From assembly GCA_964462685.1 (NCBI GenBank), contig CAYWYR010000008.1, forward strand, positions 1-64,000: 64,000 nt of DNA, given 5' to 3'. The translations under genes were made by a program, and so were the position numbers. Each line of letters opens with the position of its first letter. The stretch's first letter is position 1. Below are positions 45,169 through 53,180 of this stretch, piece after piece. The DNA is from CAYWYR01 sp964462685 (GTDB lineage: Bacteria; Bacteroidota; Ignavibacteria; Kapaibacteriales; UBA2268). The notes under the pieces are model-generated. The model searched no databases. It had not been told where the DNA came from and saw nothing but the letters and a program-made list of their open reading frames with translations.

Positions 45169-45416
45169 GTCTTACCCTTCGACAGGCTCAGGGTGACATT
45201 CAGGTCTCCGCCTTCAACAGGCTCATGTATCGGAATCGTATGTTCGGGATTCCTTGGATTGCAGCATTCGGAGTGACGCGGTAGGCGTGTTTTAACGAAT
45301 GTCTTACCCTTCGACAGGCTCAGGGTGACATTCAGGTCTCCGCCTTCGACAGGCTCAGGCATCGGAATCGTAGGCTCGGGATTTCTCGGCTTGCGGCACT
45401 TGGTGTGACGGGTTTG
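45169..45416. repeat. Tandem pair of 132-bp intergenic repeats (TTCGACAGGCTCAGGGTGACA type)
   Basis: Unit 1 (45169-45300) and unit 2 (45301 to about 45416) both begin GTCTTACCCTTCGACAGGCT and continue through the same bases for over 45 nt. They share a second internal CCTTC[AG]ACAGGCTCA, ATCGGAATCGTA and a GTGACG tail. These CTTCGACAGGCTCAG elements are non-coding interspersed repeats found in many bacterial genomes; minus-strand frames through them give repetitive artefact peptides (LSLSKG). Confidence 0.8.
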
Positions 45417-45488
45417 TATATTAACTAGTTAATACCAAATGCTTGAAAAGTGGTATCAATCTTGAAGTCTAGATAAAGAACCACACCC

Positions 45489-45524
45489 AGTTTTTGTTAG
45501 CAAAAACTGACCTCGCCAGCGAGG
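45489..45524. other. Twin hairpins downstream of the histidine kinase gene
   Basis: AGTTTTTG/CAAAAACT (45489-45508) and CCTCGC/GCGAGG (45511-45524) form two adjacent stems with 2-4 nt loops, without a T run. They could be a REP-like element or a Rho-independent-like end of the kinase transcript. Confidence 0.5.
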
Positions 45525-45568
45525 TACAGCAGCGAGAGCGGCAAGAATTCTGAATAAGGGGCGGGGGG

Positions 45569-47227
45569 TTACATCTCGATAATGTTATCTTGGCTTTTAG
45601 GCTGTAATGGCAAAAATACCGAGAACACGGAACCTTGGCCGAGAGTACTCTTTACAGATACGCGGCCGTCGTGCGCCTCAACAAGTTTCTTAACTATCCA
45701 TAGGCCCAGCCCAGTGGATGATTCACCAGCCGTAGGCCTGGCCGATAGTTGAGAGCCTTTTTTGAATGCCTTTTTTAGGTCTTCTTCTGATAATCCCAGC
45801 CCGTTATCAGATATTTCCAGAACAGCTTTATCATCTTGGATACGGGTTCTGATCCGGACAGCACCGCCGTTCTGTGTGAATTTAATGGCATTAGATACGA
45901 GGTTGTCTATTACCTCGTAAATTTTCATAAAGTCGAATGAAAATTCAGGTAGGTCGCCTATCTCAGTATCAACTACTATGTCTTTTTTCTCGGCTTTACG
46001 GCTGTTCCTGTCGGATACTTCTTGAATAAGTGGAGATATTTTCTGAACCGTATAGTTCATGTTCATCCTGCCGCCTTCAAGCGCGAGAACCCTCGATACT
46101 TCGTGGGATAGCGATACTATAGTCTGGGTAGTCTTGACTATATCATCCATTATCTCTTGCTGTTCTGTCGCGGTCAGATCGAATGAACGTAGCAGTTCCA
46201 CAAGGTTTTTTATTATGCCAACGGGGTTTTTGATATCATGGATTATAACAGCGAAAAGCTCATCCTTTTGCTCCTGTAGCTGCTCAAGGTTGTCCTTGTA
46301 CTCGGTAAGTTTCCCTACTTTGTCTTCCAGCTCGCGGTTTTTGGAACGGATTTCCTGGCTTCGGAATTCCATACCGCTAATCTGCTCCCGTAGCGAGTCG
46401 AGTTCCTGCTTAAGCCTGTCTCTTTCTCTTTGCAGAGCAAGGAAGGGTTCGGATGAGTATATATCTATAGTTTTCAGTTTCGTATCTTTTTTATTGCTTT
46501 TGCCACGGAGTGATGACAATATATATAAAAGAGTTGATATCAGAGCGGCAATTATAATTCCAGCTATAAATGGGGCGATATTTCTCGGGTCGGTAATTCC
46601 AGATATTTCTTTTGCTTCGGCTATCCGGCTATCTAATTTATCATTTAAGTTCTGAAGTGAATCTCTTAACCTAGCTTCTGAATCATCAACGCTGATTTGA
46701 AGGGTTGCGGGGCTTGTAACCCATTCTTTCCTTATATCAAAGGCCGATACCTCAAATAGATAATCTTCTTGTGGCAGATTGATATAGCTTACGTAAGAAA
46801 CATTAACGGACTTTCTGCTTTCATCGCCAGAACCGTTACCGAGTAAAACTTTGAAGAGAAAATTGATATCAGGTGGTGGGGTGGTCCCTTCTACTTGATC
46901 CAAAGTATATTCGACACCCAGAGTATCTGTCGAACTGATGAGTATTTCCTCTCCCATTAGATAATCTGGCAGGCTCAGCGTATCGCCATTTACTGTAATG
47001 GAGGTTATCCGGGTGGTGAATAGCTTATCCGACTCCGGGGGTTGTTGGTCGTTATCTTGGGATATTAAATCTAAATGTGAAAATATTGATATGATAAACA
47101 GAGCACTCAGCTTTAGAATAGCGACTTTGCACTTTATATTATCGTTTCTGTTGATCAATGGCGGGTATAAAATCTTTTTGTGGCAGGCATAAATACCTGT
47201 AAACAAATTTAGCTTATGCAGCCCCAA
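45569..47227 (-). CDS. Membrane sensor histidine kinase
   Basis: Up to 552 aa from TTG 47227; TTG 47158 would start closer to the signal/anchor segment (VAILKLSALFIISIFSHLDL) and is equally possible. Periplasmic beta region with a Y_Y_Y-like segment (QEDYLFEVSAFDIRKEW), a membrane span near 220-240 (IAPFIAGIIIAALISTLLYIL), a long coiled coil (about 265-335), HisKA with the phospho-acceptor His in FAVIIHDIKNPVG, and HATPase with N box NLVSNAIKFT, G1 EISDNGLGLS and G2 STGLGLWIVKKLV. No receiver domain and no response regulator nearby, so the output partner is unknown. GGGGCGGGGGG lies directly after the stop. Confidence 0.9.
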   Translation of the reverse strand: MGLHKLNLFTGIYACHKKILYPPLINRNDNIKCKVAILKLSALFIISIFSHLDLISQDNDQQPPESDKLFTTRITSITVNGDTLSLPDYLMGEEILISSTDTLGVEYTLDQVEGTTPPPDINFLFKVLLGNGSGDESRKSVNVSYVSYINLPQEDYLFEVSAFDIRKEWVTSPATLQISVDDSEARLRDSLQNLNDKLDSRIAEAKEISGITDPRNIAPFIAGIIIAALISTLLYILSSLRGKSNKKDTKLKTIDIYSSEPFLALQRERDRLKQELDSLREQISGMEFRSQEIRSKNRELEDKVGKLTEYKDNLEQLQEQKDELFAVIIHDIKNPVGIIKNLVELLRSFDLTATEQQEIMDDIVKTTQTIVSLSHEVSRVLALEGGRMNMNYTVQKISPLIQEVSDRNSRKAEKKDIVVDTEIGDLPEFSFDFMKIYEVIDNLVSNAIKFTQNGGAVRIRTRIQDDKAVLEISDNGLGLSEEDLKKAFKKGSQLSARPTAGESSTGLGLWIVKKLVEAHDGRVSVKSTLGQGSVFSVFLPLQPKSQDNIIEM

Positions 47228-47269
47228 TTATCAAACATCACTCTAAATAGTTATAGCCGTTTTCATCGG

Positions 47270-48115
47270 TTACTCATATATAAACATTTTCGATCGGATT
47301 ATCTTAGCCCTGTTTCTCTGCTTCAATGTCCGCTTCTGGATTTTGTTCGAAAGGATTTTGACAACATTATAGAATGAACGGTATGGGTGGTGCGGTACAG
47401 AGTTATTATTACACCACTTAGCAAGGTTTTTCTTAGCAAAAACTATATCGGAAGCTTCGGCTGGGCAGAAATCAGAATACCCATCGCCTATATAGACAAT
47501 TATACTTTCAGGCTTAGATCTAAGAGAGACCAGAGATCGTTTGCAAACGGCAGATTTACATTCACATCCATCTTTTGAATATGGAAATACCGGTTTCGTG
47601 CCATCTGGGCCATAACTGAGTTTATTGGAGAAAATATCTATCCCTGCGATTTTTTCTTTATCGAGAACCGGCCGAATGTAATCAATGAAACCGTCAGATA
47701 CTATTGTTGGCATTATGCCCAGCCCTTTACAGAAATCAAGAAATCTTATGAAATACGCGTCGATCTGAATATCCTGGGAATAGTCCGATATGTGTTCTGC
47801 GGTTAGATCAGGCGGGAGAGTGGCTGTCACTTTCTTCCAGTATTCAAAGATACTCATCTCACCGTTTTTGAACTCCGTATTGAACGGCTGGATATGACCA
47901 AACTCTTCAAATAGCCTATCGCCTATATCATCCATACTTATAGTACCGTCAAAATCAACGAATACCCTAAGATCAACAGATTGCTTTTTAAGCATTTCAC
48001 CAAACTCAGAGAGTTTGGTATCCATACTGTTTTCTGATGGATCAGTATCTGATGGATCAGTATAAGATGGATAAGCTAGCTGCGGATAAACGAAATCACT
48101 ATTACGGATTACCAT
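47270..48115 (-). CDS. HAD-family phosphatase, MtnX/phosphoserine-phosphatase-like
   Basis: 281 aa from ATG 48115, or about 251 aa from ATG 48025. The catalytic DxDGT motif is FVDFDGTISMDD, followed by the cap region and IVYIGDGYSDFCPAEASDIV with the acidic pair of motif 4; a Lys/Ser motif lies in TIVSDGFIDYI. This pattern resembles MtnX (2-hydroxy-3-keto-5-methylthiopentenyl-1-phosphate phosphatase) and related small-molecule phosphatases; substrate unproven. The first 30 residues include a DNA-level 15-bp repeat (TDPSD units) and are probably dispensable. It is divergent from rho across a 600-bp spacer. Confidence 0.85.
   Translation of the reverse strand: MVIRNSDFVYPQLAYPSYTDPSDTDPSENSMDTKLSEFGEMLKKQSVDLRVFVDFDGTISMDDIGDRLFEEFGHIQPFNTEFKNGEMSIFEYWKKVTATLPPDLTAEHISDYSQDIQIDAYFIRFLDFCKGLGIMPTIVSDGFIDYIRPVLDKEKIAGIDIFSNKLSYGPDGTKPVFPYSKDGCECKSAVCKRSLVSLRSKPESIIVYIGDGYSDFCPAEASDIVFAKKNLAKWCNNNSVPHHPYRSFYNVVKILSNKIQKRTLKQRNRAKIIRSKMFIYE
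48033..48077 (-). repeat. 15-bp in-frame tandem repeat
   Basis: TCTGATGGATCAGTA occurs twice exactly (48033-48047, 48048-48062) and once degenerate (to 48077). It encodes TDPSD-type repeats at the N-terminus of the HAD phosphatase. Confidence 0.8.
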
Positions 48116-48716
48116 TGTTGGAATGATTTATATAAAAATTCGGTTTCGCAAAAAATATATGTTGCAATTAACACCGATTATATTAAATTGCAATACGCCA
48201 CAGGGACAATCGTATCGAATTTGGCGTACCTGCATATAGCTTCGGTCAGATTTCATCACCAGCTATTAACTAAAAAAACATTACCAAGACTTATCGATTC
48301 AACCTTTCCCATCGATGCCACAACCCTTTTTCGCGGTTGATACGGCTTTAGATGGGAGCTTTTGAATCTGATAGATAAATACTATTACAACGTTAGAGCG
48401 GCATTATCTGCTCGGCGGCAAACTTTTTTTTAACAGTCCGGCACGGAAGCTATAAACACTTCTACCCTCTTTTGGAAACCAACCTTTTTTCAGATAACCG
48501 ACCAAGGTTAACGCTAATTCCACAAAGATTCATTTTGCAATGCGAAATGTCAAAGCACGGATAATGTACCACACTAACTACTGATGACCTATTAAAAATC
48601 AGCAGAACCAAAGACGATCAAGAAATACCAACTCAGGTTCTCGACAAGGGCAAAGAGGAGTACGCGGACATAGGGACTCCGGAAGGCGAGACAGCCGTGA
48701 CAGGCGCGACAGAGAC
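48116..48716 (+). promoter_or_regulatory. Long leader / divergent intergenic region before rho
   Basis: About 600 bases without a clear gene between the HAD phosphatase and rho. The last 130 bases have an unusual in-frame Arg/Asp/Gly-rich extension (see findings). Several short stems are possible (CATTTTGCAATGCGAAATG near 48530), but none I can assign. rho leaders in other bacteria carry autoregulatory termination sites, so a regulatory role is plausible. Confidence 0.4.
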
Positions 48717-50051
48717 ATGTCTGTCGTATCCCCCGAAAACCGTTCTGAGACTGTAAAATCCACAGGTACAGCTCCAAAAGTGTTTGATGTTGAAGAGCTG
48801 AGGGTAAAAAAAATTCCCGATCTTGTATCAATGGCCAAGGAAATGGGGATGTCGGGTTTGAGCGGCCTGAAAAAACAAGAGCTCATTATGGCCATAATCG
48901 AACATCAGACTGAGTTCGCTAAAGACCACAAGCAAGAAGACGGGTATATGACATCAGGCGGAGTGTTAGAGGTACTGCCAGACGGTTACGGCTTCTTGCG
49001 TTCATCTGATTACAATTATCTTCCTTCGCCAGATGACATTTACGTTTCACCGTCCCAGATCAAAAAGTTTAATCTAAGAACTGGCGATACGATCAAAGGT
49101 GAGATACGCCCCCCAAAAGATGGCGAGAGATTTTACGCGCTACTGAAAGTCGATCAATGTAATTACTCCAATCCGGCTGTAAACCGTGATAGGGAGCTTT
49201 TCGAAAACCTAACACCACTTTTCCCTGAAGAAAGACTTGGGCTGGAGACTTCCCCTGGGGAATATTCCACGCGTATTGTGGATATGGTAGCGCCTGTAGG
49301 TAAAGGGCAGCGTGGGCTGATAGTTTCTCCTCCAAAGTCAGGAAAAACTGTACTTCTGCAACAGACTGCCAACTCCATTGCAAGAAACCACCCCGAGGTA
49401 AAGCTTATCGTTCTTCTGATCGATGAAAGACCTGAAGAGGTAACCGATATGGAAAGGAACGTAAACGGTGAGGTTGTCGCATCCACTTTTGATGAGCCGC
49501 CAGAACGCCACGTCCAGGTAGCCGATATGGTTATCGAAAAAGCAAAGCGGTTGGTTGAGGCAAAGCAGGATGTAGTGATACTTCTCGATTCAATTACCAG
49601 ACTCGCAAGGGCACATAACACCGTAATACCCCATTCAGGCAAAATACTTTCCGGTGGTGTGGACGCAAACGCCCTACAGAAACCGAAAAAATTCTTCGGT
49701 GCGGCAAGAAACGTTGAAGAAGGCGGTAGCCTAACGATACTCGCTACGGCCCTTGTAGATACAGGCTCGAAAATGGACGACGTGATCTTCGAAGAATTCA
49801 AGGGTACTGGTAATCAGGAGATAGTACTGGATAGAAGAATCGCCGAAAAACGAGTGTTCCCGGCAATCGACGTTACCCGATCAGGTACAAGAAGGGAAGA
49901 CAAACTAATGAGCAAAGAGGATCTTCAGCGAGTATGGATACTCAGGAAGGTTGTTCAGGATATGTCGCCTATAGATTCCATGGAGTTCCTGCTCGACAGG
50001 CTTCGGGGTACACAAAGCAACAAAGAATTTCTATCAAGTATGAACAGTTGA
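48717..50051 (+). CDS. rho: Transcription termination factor Rho
   Basis: 444 aa from ATG 48717. The Rho N-terminal helical domain (LRVKKIPDLVSMAKEMGM, about 28-62), the cold-shock-type RNA-binding domain (YGFLRSSDYNYLPSPDDIYVS) and the hexameric ATPase with Walker A SPPKSGKT (about 203-210), LIVLLIDERPEEVTDM, Walker B VVILLDSITRLARAHN and the Q/R-loops are all present. Rho ends untranslated transcripts in an ATP-dependent way. The frame is open another 43 codons upstream, bounded by TGATGA at 48582, with an Arg/Asp/Gly-rich translation but no standard start codon, so the N-terminus may be longer. A terminator follows. Confidence 0.95.
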   Translation: MSVVSPENRSETVKSTGTAPKVFDVEELRVKKIPDLVSMAKEMGMSGLSGLKKQELIMAIIEHQTEFAKDHKQEDGYMTSGGVLEVLPDGYGFLRSSDYNYLPSPDDIYVSPSQIKKFNLRTGDTIKGEIRPPKDGERFYALLKVDQCNYSNPAVNRDRELFENLTPLFPEERLGLETSPGEYSTRIVDMVAPVGKGQRGLIVSPPKSGKTVLLQQTANSIARNHPEVKLIVLLIDERPEEVTDMERNVNGEVVASTFDEPPERHVQVADMVIEKAKRLVEAKQDVVILLDSITRLARAHNTVIPHSGKILSGGVDANALQKPKKFFGAARNVEEGGSLTILATALVDTGSKMDDVIFEEFKGTGNQEIVLDRRIAEKRVFPAIDVTRSGTRREDKLMSKEDLQRVWILRKVVQDMSPIDSMEFLLDRLRGTQSNKEFLSSMNS

Positions 50052-50077
50052 TATATATTGGAATAGTTTTCATTTTA

Positions 50078-50110
50078 GGCTTTAAGCGATAGTTTAAAGC
50101 CTTTTTTTTT
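50078..50110 (+). terminator. Intrinsic terminator after rho
   Basis: GGCTTTAA (50078-50085) pairs with TTAAAGCC (50094-50101), followed by nine T. Confidence 0.9.
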
Positions 50111-50181
50111 ATAAAACAAAAATAGACAGCCCAAATTACCGTTTTAGATTGCTGTTAAATAAATATCCTCAAGCGAAATTA

Positions 50182-51093
50182 ATGGAAAATATAAGAATTG
50201 CTCTGGACTGGACACCGAATGCGAACCATATCGGGATTTTAATTGCCAAAAACAAAGGCTTTTACGAATCCAGAGGTCTGGATGTAACTGTTTTGAACCC
50301 TCAAGAAGATGATTACGCTGTAACGCCAGCGAAAAAGGTAGAAAAGGGAGAAGCAGATCTCGCCCTATGCCCCACCGAAAGCTTATTATCCTACAGAACT
50401 AAGGCTGACCCCTATCCCCTTATAGCTTTAGCAGCGGTCCTACAGGAGGATCTGAGTGCCATTGCCGTTCTCAACTACCATAAGATCAAAAGCCCCAAAG
50501 AGCTTGACGGTCATACTTATGCATCTTACAATGCCAAATATGAAGATTCTATAGTCAAGCAGATGATAAAGAACGATGGCGGAAGAGGCGATATTACTAT
50601 TGAATATCCTCAAAAGTTGGGTATTTGGGACGCACTCTTAAAACAGGGCTATGACTCGACTTGGATATTTTTGAACTGGGAAGGCGTAGAAGCAGACTCA
50701 AAAGGTGTGGATTATACAGCTTTTAAAATGGCGGATTATTCGATTCCATACTCTTACTCTCCCGTAATAGCTGGTAACGAAATTTTCATATCAGAAAGAA
50801 AAAAAGCATTCAAAGATTTTATCGCCGCTACATCAGAAGGGTATCATTTCGCTAAAGACAATACCGAAGAAGCCGCTGAGATTTTGAAAGGACTGGTAGA
50901 AGATAGGTACAAGGATGTCGATCTGGAAGAAACTATCAGAAGAACTGTAGCCGGGGCTTTCAAAGACGGAGAATGGGGGCAGATGGAAAAAAAAGTAATC
51001 GAAAAATTTATAGACTGGATTTATATGAAAGGGTTTGAATCCGAGCCTATAGAACCAAGCAATCTCTATACTAATGAGTATATATCCGGTTAA
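50182..51093 (+). CDS. NMT1/THI5-like (SsuA/ThiY-fold) protein without signal peptide
   Basis: About 303 aa from ATG 50182 (MENIRIALDWTPNANHIG); a TTG 11 codons upstream is unlikely. The sequence follows the THI5/ThiY periplasmic-binding fold: LDWTPNANHIGILIAKNKGF, GLDVTVLNP, VEKGEADLALCPTESLLSY, and a C-terminal SNLYTNEYISG very like the end of fungal Thi5. There is no export signal and no ABC transporter gene nearby, so it may be a cytoplasmic enzyme-like or sensor member. The active-site His and CCCFC of fungal Thi5 (pyrimidine synthase) were not found, arguing against that exact reaction. Confidence 0.82.
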   Translation: MENIRIALDWTPNANHIGILIAKNKGFYESRGLDVTVLNPQEDDYAVTPAKKVEKGEADLALCPTESLLSYRTKADPYPLIALAAVLQEDLSAIAVLNYHKIKSPKELDGHTYASYNAKYEDSIVKQMIKNDGGRGDITIEYPQKLGIWDALLKQGYDSTWIFLNWEGVEADSKGVDYTAFKMADYSIPYSYSPVIAGNEIFISERKKAFKDFIAATSEGYHFAKDNTEEAAEILKGLVEDRYKDVDLEETIRRTVAGAFKDGEWGQMEKKVIEKFIDWIYMKGFESEPIEPSNLYTNEYISG

Positions 51094-51131
51094 GCCCTAT
51101 AATCACAAATAGATAGTACATAGCTCACATC

Positions 51132-51160
51132 TTGATTACTGATATTTGTACTTATATTTG
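51132..51160 (+). promoter_or_regulatory. Promoter (TTG-N18-TATATTTG) of the glycosyltransferase gene
   Basis: TTG 51132-51134, an 18-nt spacer and TATATTTG 51153-51160. The start codon begins at 51167, so transcription would begin at or within a few bases of the ATG (leaderless mRNA). Confidence 0.6.
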
Positions 51161-51166
51161 TGAGCA

Positions 51167-51952
51167 ATGGAAAACGCAGCATCAAATAAAAACTCAGCAC
51201 CTGTTATAAGTATAATCGTGCCTGTGCTAAACGAAGAGAAACTTCTTCGTAAGAACTTGATGTCCCTGCGTTCGGCTATCGACTTTTCTGAAGTGCCAAT
51301 TGAGCTTATAGTCTGTGACGGTGGCAGTACCGACGGTAGCATCGAAATATCACGCCAGTTAGCCGATAAAACCATAGATCAGCAAGGCAGATATAGGACA
51401 ATAGCCGAAGGTAGAAACAATGGGGCTTCTGCTGCAACTGGCAATGTACTCGTGTTTATCAACGCTGACACTTATCCGAGAAACCCTTATCAGTTTATAT
51501 CTGAGCTTGCGCGATTTGCTCATAACGACAAATTTATAGCCGAAGGCGTATTCGTACACGGCGACGCTACTATAGAAGACAATGGTCTTCTTGGATACTT
51601 TGATAGGTTTTTCCATTTTGCGACTAATTGGTATTTTTGGTCAGCTACCAAACTCGGCTTTACCATGGCACGTGGCGAGTGCATGATAACTAAGCGTGAT
51701 GTATTTCTGGCGATAGGCGGATTCCGTGGGAATCTTGTGGCAGGTGAGGACGTTGATTTTTACAGAAGACTTAGTAAGAAAGGAAAAATATCAATCAACA
51801 AGAAAGTTGTTGTGATAGAATCCTCTCGAAGGTTTATTTCCGAAGGGTATTTCAGTACGATGGGCAGATGGTTTCTCAACGACGTATCCGTCAGGCTAAG
51901 AGGCAAAGCATTTTCAAAAGAATGGGGCCGTACCGATACGGCTACAGAATAA
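51167..51952 (+). CDS. Family 2 glycosyltransferase
   Basis: 261 aa, GT-A fold. Motifs: IIVPVLNEEKLLRKNL, the nucleotide-sugar site LIVCDGGSTDGSIEI, INADTYPR in place of DxD, and GGFRGNLVAGEDVDFYRRL near 182-200. One weak hydrophobic segment (FHFATNWYFWSATKLGF) may touch the membrane. It probably transfers a sugar to an envelope or lipid acceptor; donor and acceptor unknown. purM follows after 11 nt, so they can be co-transcribed. The promoter suggests a leaderless transcript. Confidence 0.87.
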   Translation: MENAASNKNSAPVISIIVPVLNEEKLLRKNLMSLRSAIDFSEVPIELIVCDGGSTDGSIEISRQLADKTIDQQGRYRTIAEGRNNGASAATGNVLVFINADTYPRNPYQFISELARFAHNDKFIAEGVFVHGDATIEDNGLLGYFDRFFHFATNWYFWSATKLGFTMARGECMITKRDVFLAIGGFRGNLVAGEDVDFYRRLSKKGKISINKKVVVIESSRRFISEGYFSTMGRWFLNDVSVRLRGKAFSKEWGRTDTATE

Positions 51953-51963
51953 AGAATAAAATT

Positions 51964-52956
51964 ATGAGTACTTACAAAGATTCAGGTGTTGATATAGCGG
52001 CTGGCGAAGCAACAGTCGATAAGATCAAACCGGCTGTAAAATCAACTTTTAACGATAAGGTATTATCGGAACTAGGGCATTTCGGCGGATTTTATGATGC
52101 CAGATTTCCAGAGCTTGATCACCCGGTACTTGTAGCCAGTACTGACGGTGTCGGTACAAAGCTTAAAGTAGCTTTCAAAATGCAGAAGCATGATACAATT
52201 GGCCAATGCCTTGTCAATCACTGCGTAAACGATATACTCTGCTCGGGTGCTAAACCGCTTTTCTTTCTTGATTACTTTGCTACAGGTAAACTCGTACCGG
52301 ATGACGCCGCAAATATAATCATGGGTTTTGCAACGGCCTGCCGCGAGAACGGAGCGGCACTTATCGGTGGGGAAACCGCCGAGATGCCTTCGATATACGC
52401 TGATGGAGAATATGACTTATCCGGAACAATAGTTGGCGTAGTTGATAAAAAACTCATCGTAAACGGTCAGAATATCCAAGAAGACGACCTGCTTGTCGGC
52501 CTAAAATCCACTGGCCTACATACCAACGGGTACTCGCTGGCCCGCAATGTACTTTTCAGTAAATATGATGTTGATAGCAAGATTGAAGGAATAGACGGCA
52601 CCCTAGGCGAAGCAATGCTCGCGGTTCACCGTAGCTACCTGCACGAAGTATATCCACTTGTGGAAGAAGGCCTGCTTACCGGTATATCCCATATAACAGG
52701 TGGCGGTATGGAAGGTAACACGATGCGTATAATGCCGAAAAACTTACAGCTCGATATCGACTGGAACTCCTGGGAGCGGCCAGCACTCTTTAAGCTTATC
52801 CAAGAAACTGGCAACGTAGCCGAAGAAGAGATGCGCCATGTTTTCAACAACGGTATCGGCATGGTACTTATCTGCCGTAAGGAAAACGCCGACCGAGTAC
52901 TCAGGCTTACCCATACAGCAGGCAGCCAGATTATCGGCAGGGTTAAAGAGGGGTAA
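51964..52956 (+). CDS. purM: Phosphoribosylformylglycinamidine cyclo-ligase (AIR synthetase)
   Basis: About 330 aa from ATG 51964 (MSTYKDSGVDIAAGEATVDK, the standard PurM start); a longer frame from 51868 overlaps the upstream gene and is rejected. It catalyses the ATP-dependent closure of FGAM to AIR in purine synthesis. Motifs: YKDSGVDI, STDGVGTKLKVA, GQCLVNHCVNDILCSGAKPLFFLDYFATGKL, GGETAEMPSIY, and HITGGGMEGNTMR. The final 50 or so bases (LTHTAGSQIIGRV) are copied downstream at 53624-53666. Confidence 0.95.
   Translation: MSTYKDSGVDIAAGEATVDKIKPAVKSTFNDKVLSELGHFGGFYDARFPELDHPVLVASTDGVGTKLKVAFKMQKHDTIGQCLVNHCVNDILCSGAKPLFFLDYFATGKLVPDDAANIIMGFATACRENGAALIGGETAEMPSIYADGEYDLSGTIVGVVDKKLIVNGQNIQEDDLLVGLKSTGLHTNGYSLARNVLFSKYDVDSKIEGIDGTLGEAMLAVHRSYLHEVYPLVEEGLLTGISHITGGGMEGNTMRIMPKNLQLDIDWNSWERPALFKLIQETGNVAEEEMRHVFNNGIGMVLICRKENADRVLRLTHTAGSQIIGRVKEG
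52903..52945 (+). repeat. 43-bp direct repeat, copy 1 (within purM 3' end)
   Basis: AGGCTTACCCATACAGC... through GGCAGGGTTA, matching 53624-53666 (offset 721) with two mismatches. Confidence 0.9.
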
Positions 52957-52985
52957 CATACAATCAGTAATAACGTGCCTATAGT

Positions 52986-53180
52986 ATGGATAAGAGTCTT
53001 CTCAAATTAAATATCAGTTCTAAAGATAATAAGACCGATGATGATCTTTACTTTTGGAAAAACCAACCCCGAGAATTGAGATTAGAGGCTTTAGAAACCT
53101 TACGTAAAAGATACTGTTTATACATGGGTTATGATTACGGACATTTTCATAGAGTTTATAAAGTCGTTACAAAAGTTTGA
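52986..53180 (+). CDS. Small antitoxin-like protein upstream of a nucleotidyltransferase
   Basis: 64 aa. The segment DDDLYFWKNQPRELRLEALETLRKRYCLYMG follows a D-L-x-x-W-x-x-x-[PS]-x-x-E/LR-x-x-A-x-E-x-L-R pattern common in small proteins encoded just before minimal nucleotidyltransferases in Bacteroidota and other phyla. These pairs are considered toxin-antitoxin-like, but function here is inferred. It overlaps the next gene by 50 bp in another frame, implying coupled translation. It lies 29 nt after purM. Confidence 0.7.
   Translation: MDKSLLKLNISSKDNKTDDDLYFWKNQPRELRLEALETLRKRYCLYMGYDYGHFHRVYKVVTKV

Noticed and set aside
45150..45362. Minus-strand open frame of 70 codons (LSLSKG repeats)
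   Set aside because: Translation of tandem non-coding CTTCGACAGGCTCAG-type repeats.
48430..48450. GTCCGGCACGGAAGC resembling part of the SRP RNA apical loop
   Set aside because: Only a few bases match; no flanking stem as in 4.5S RNA.
51868..51963. Longer purM frame overlapping the glycosyltransferase
   Set aside because: PurM proteins start at MSTYKDSGVDI; the added 32 residues are the glycosyltransferase 3' end in another frame.
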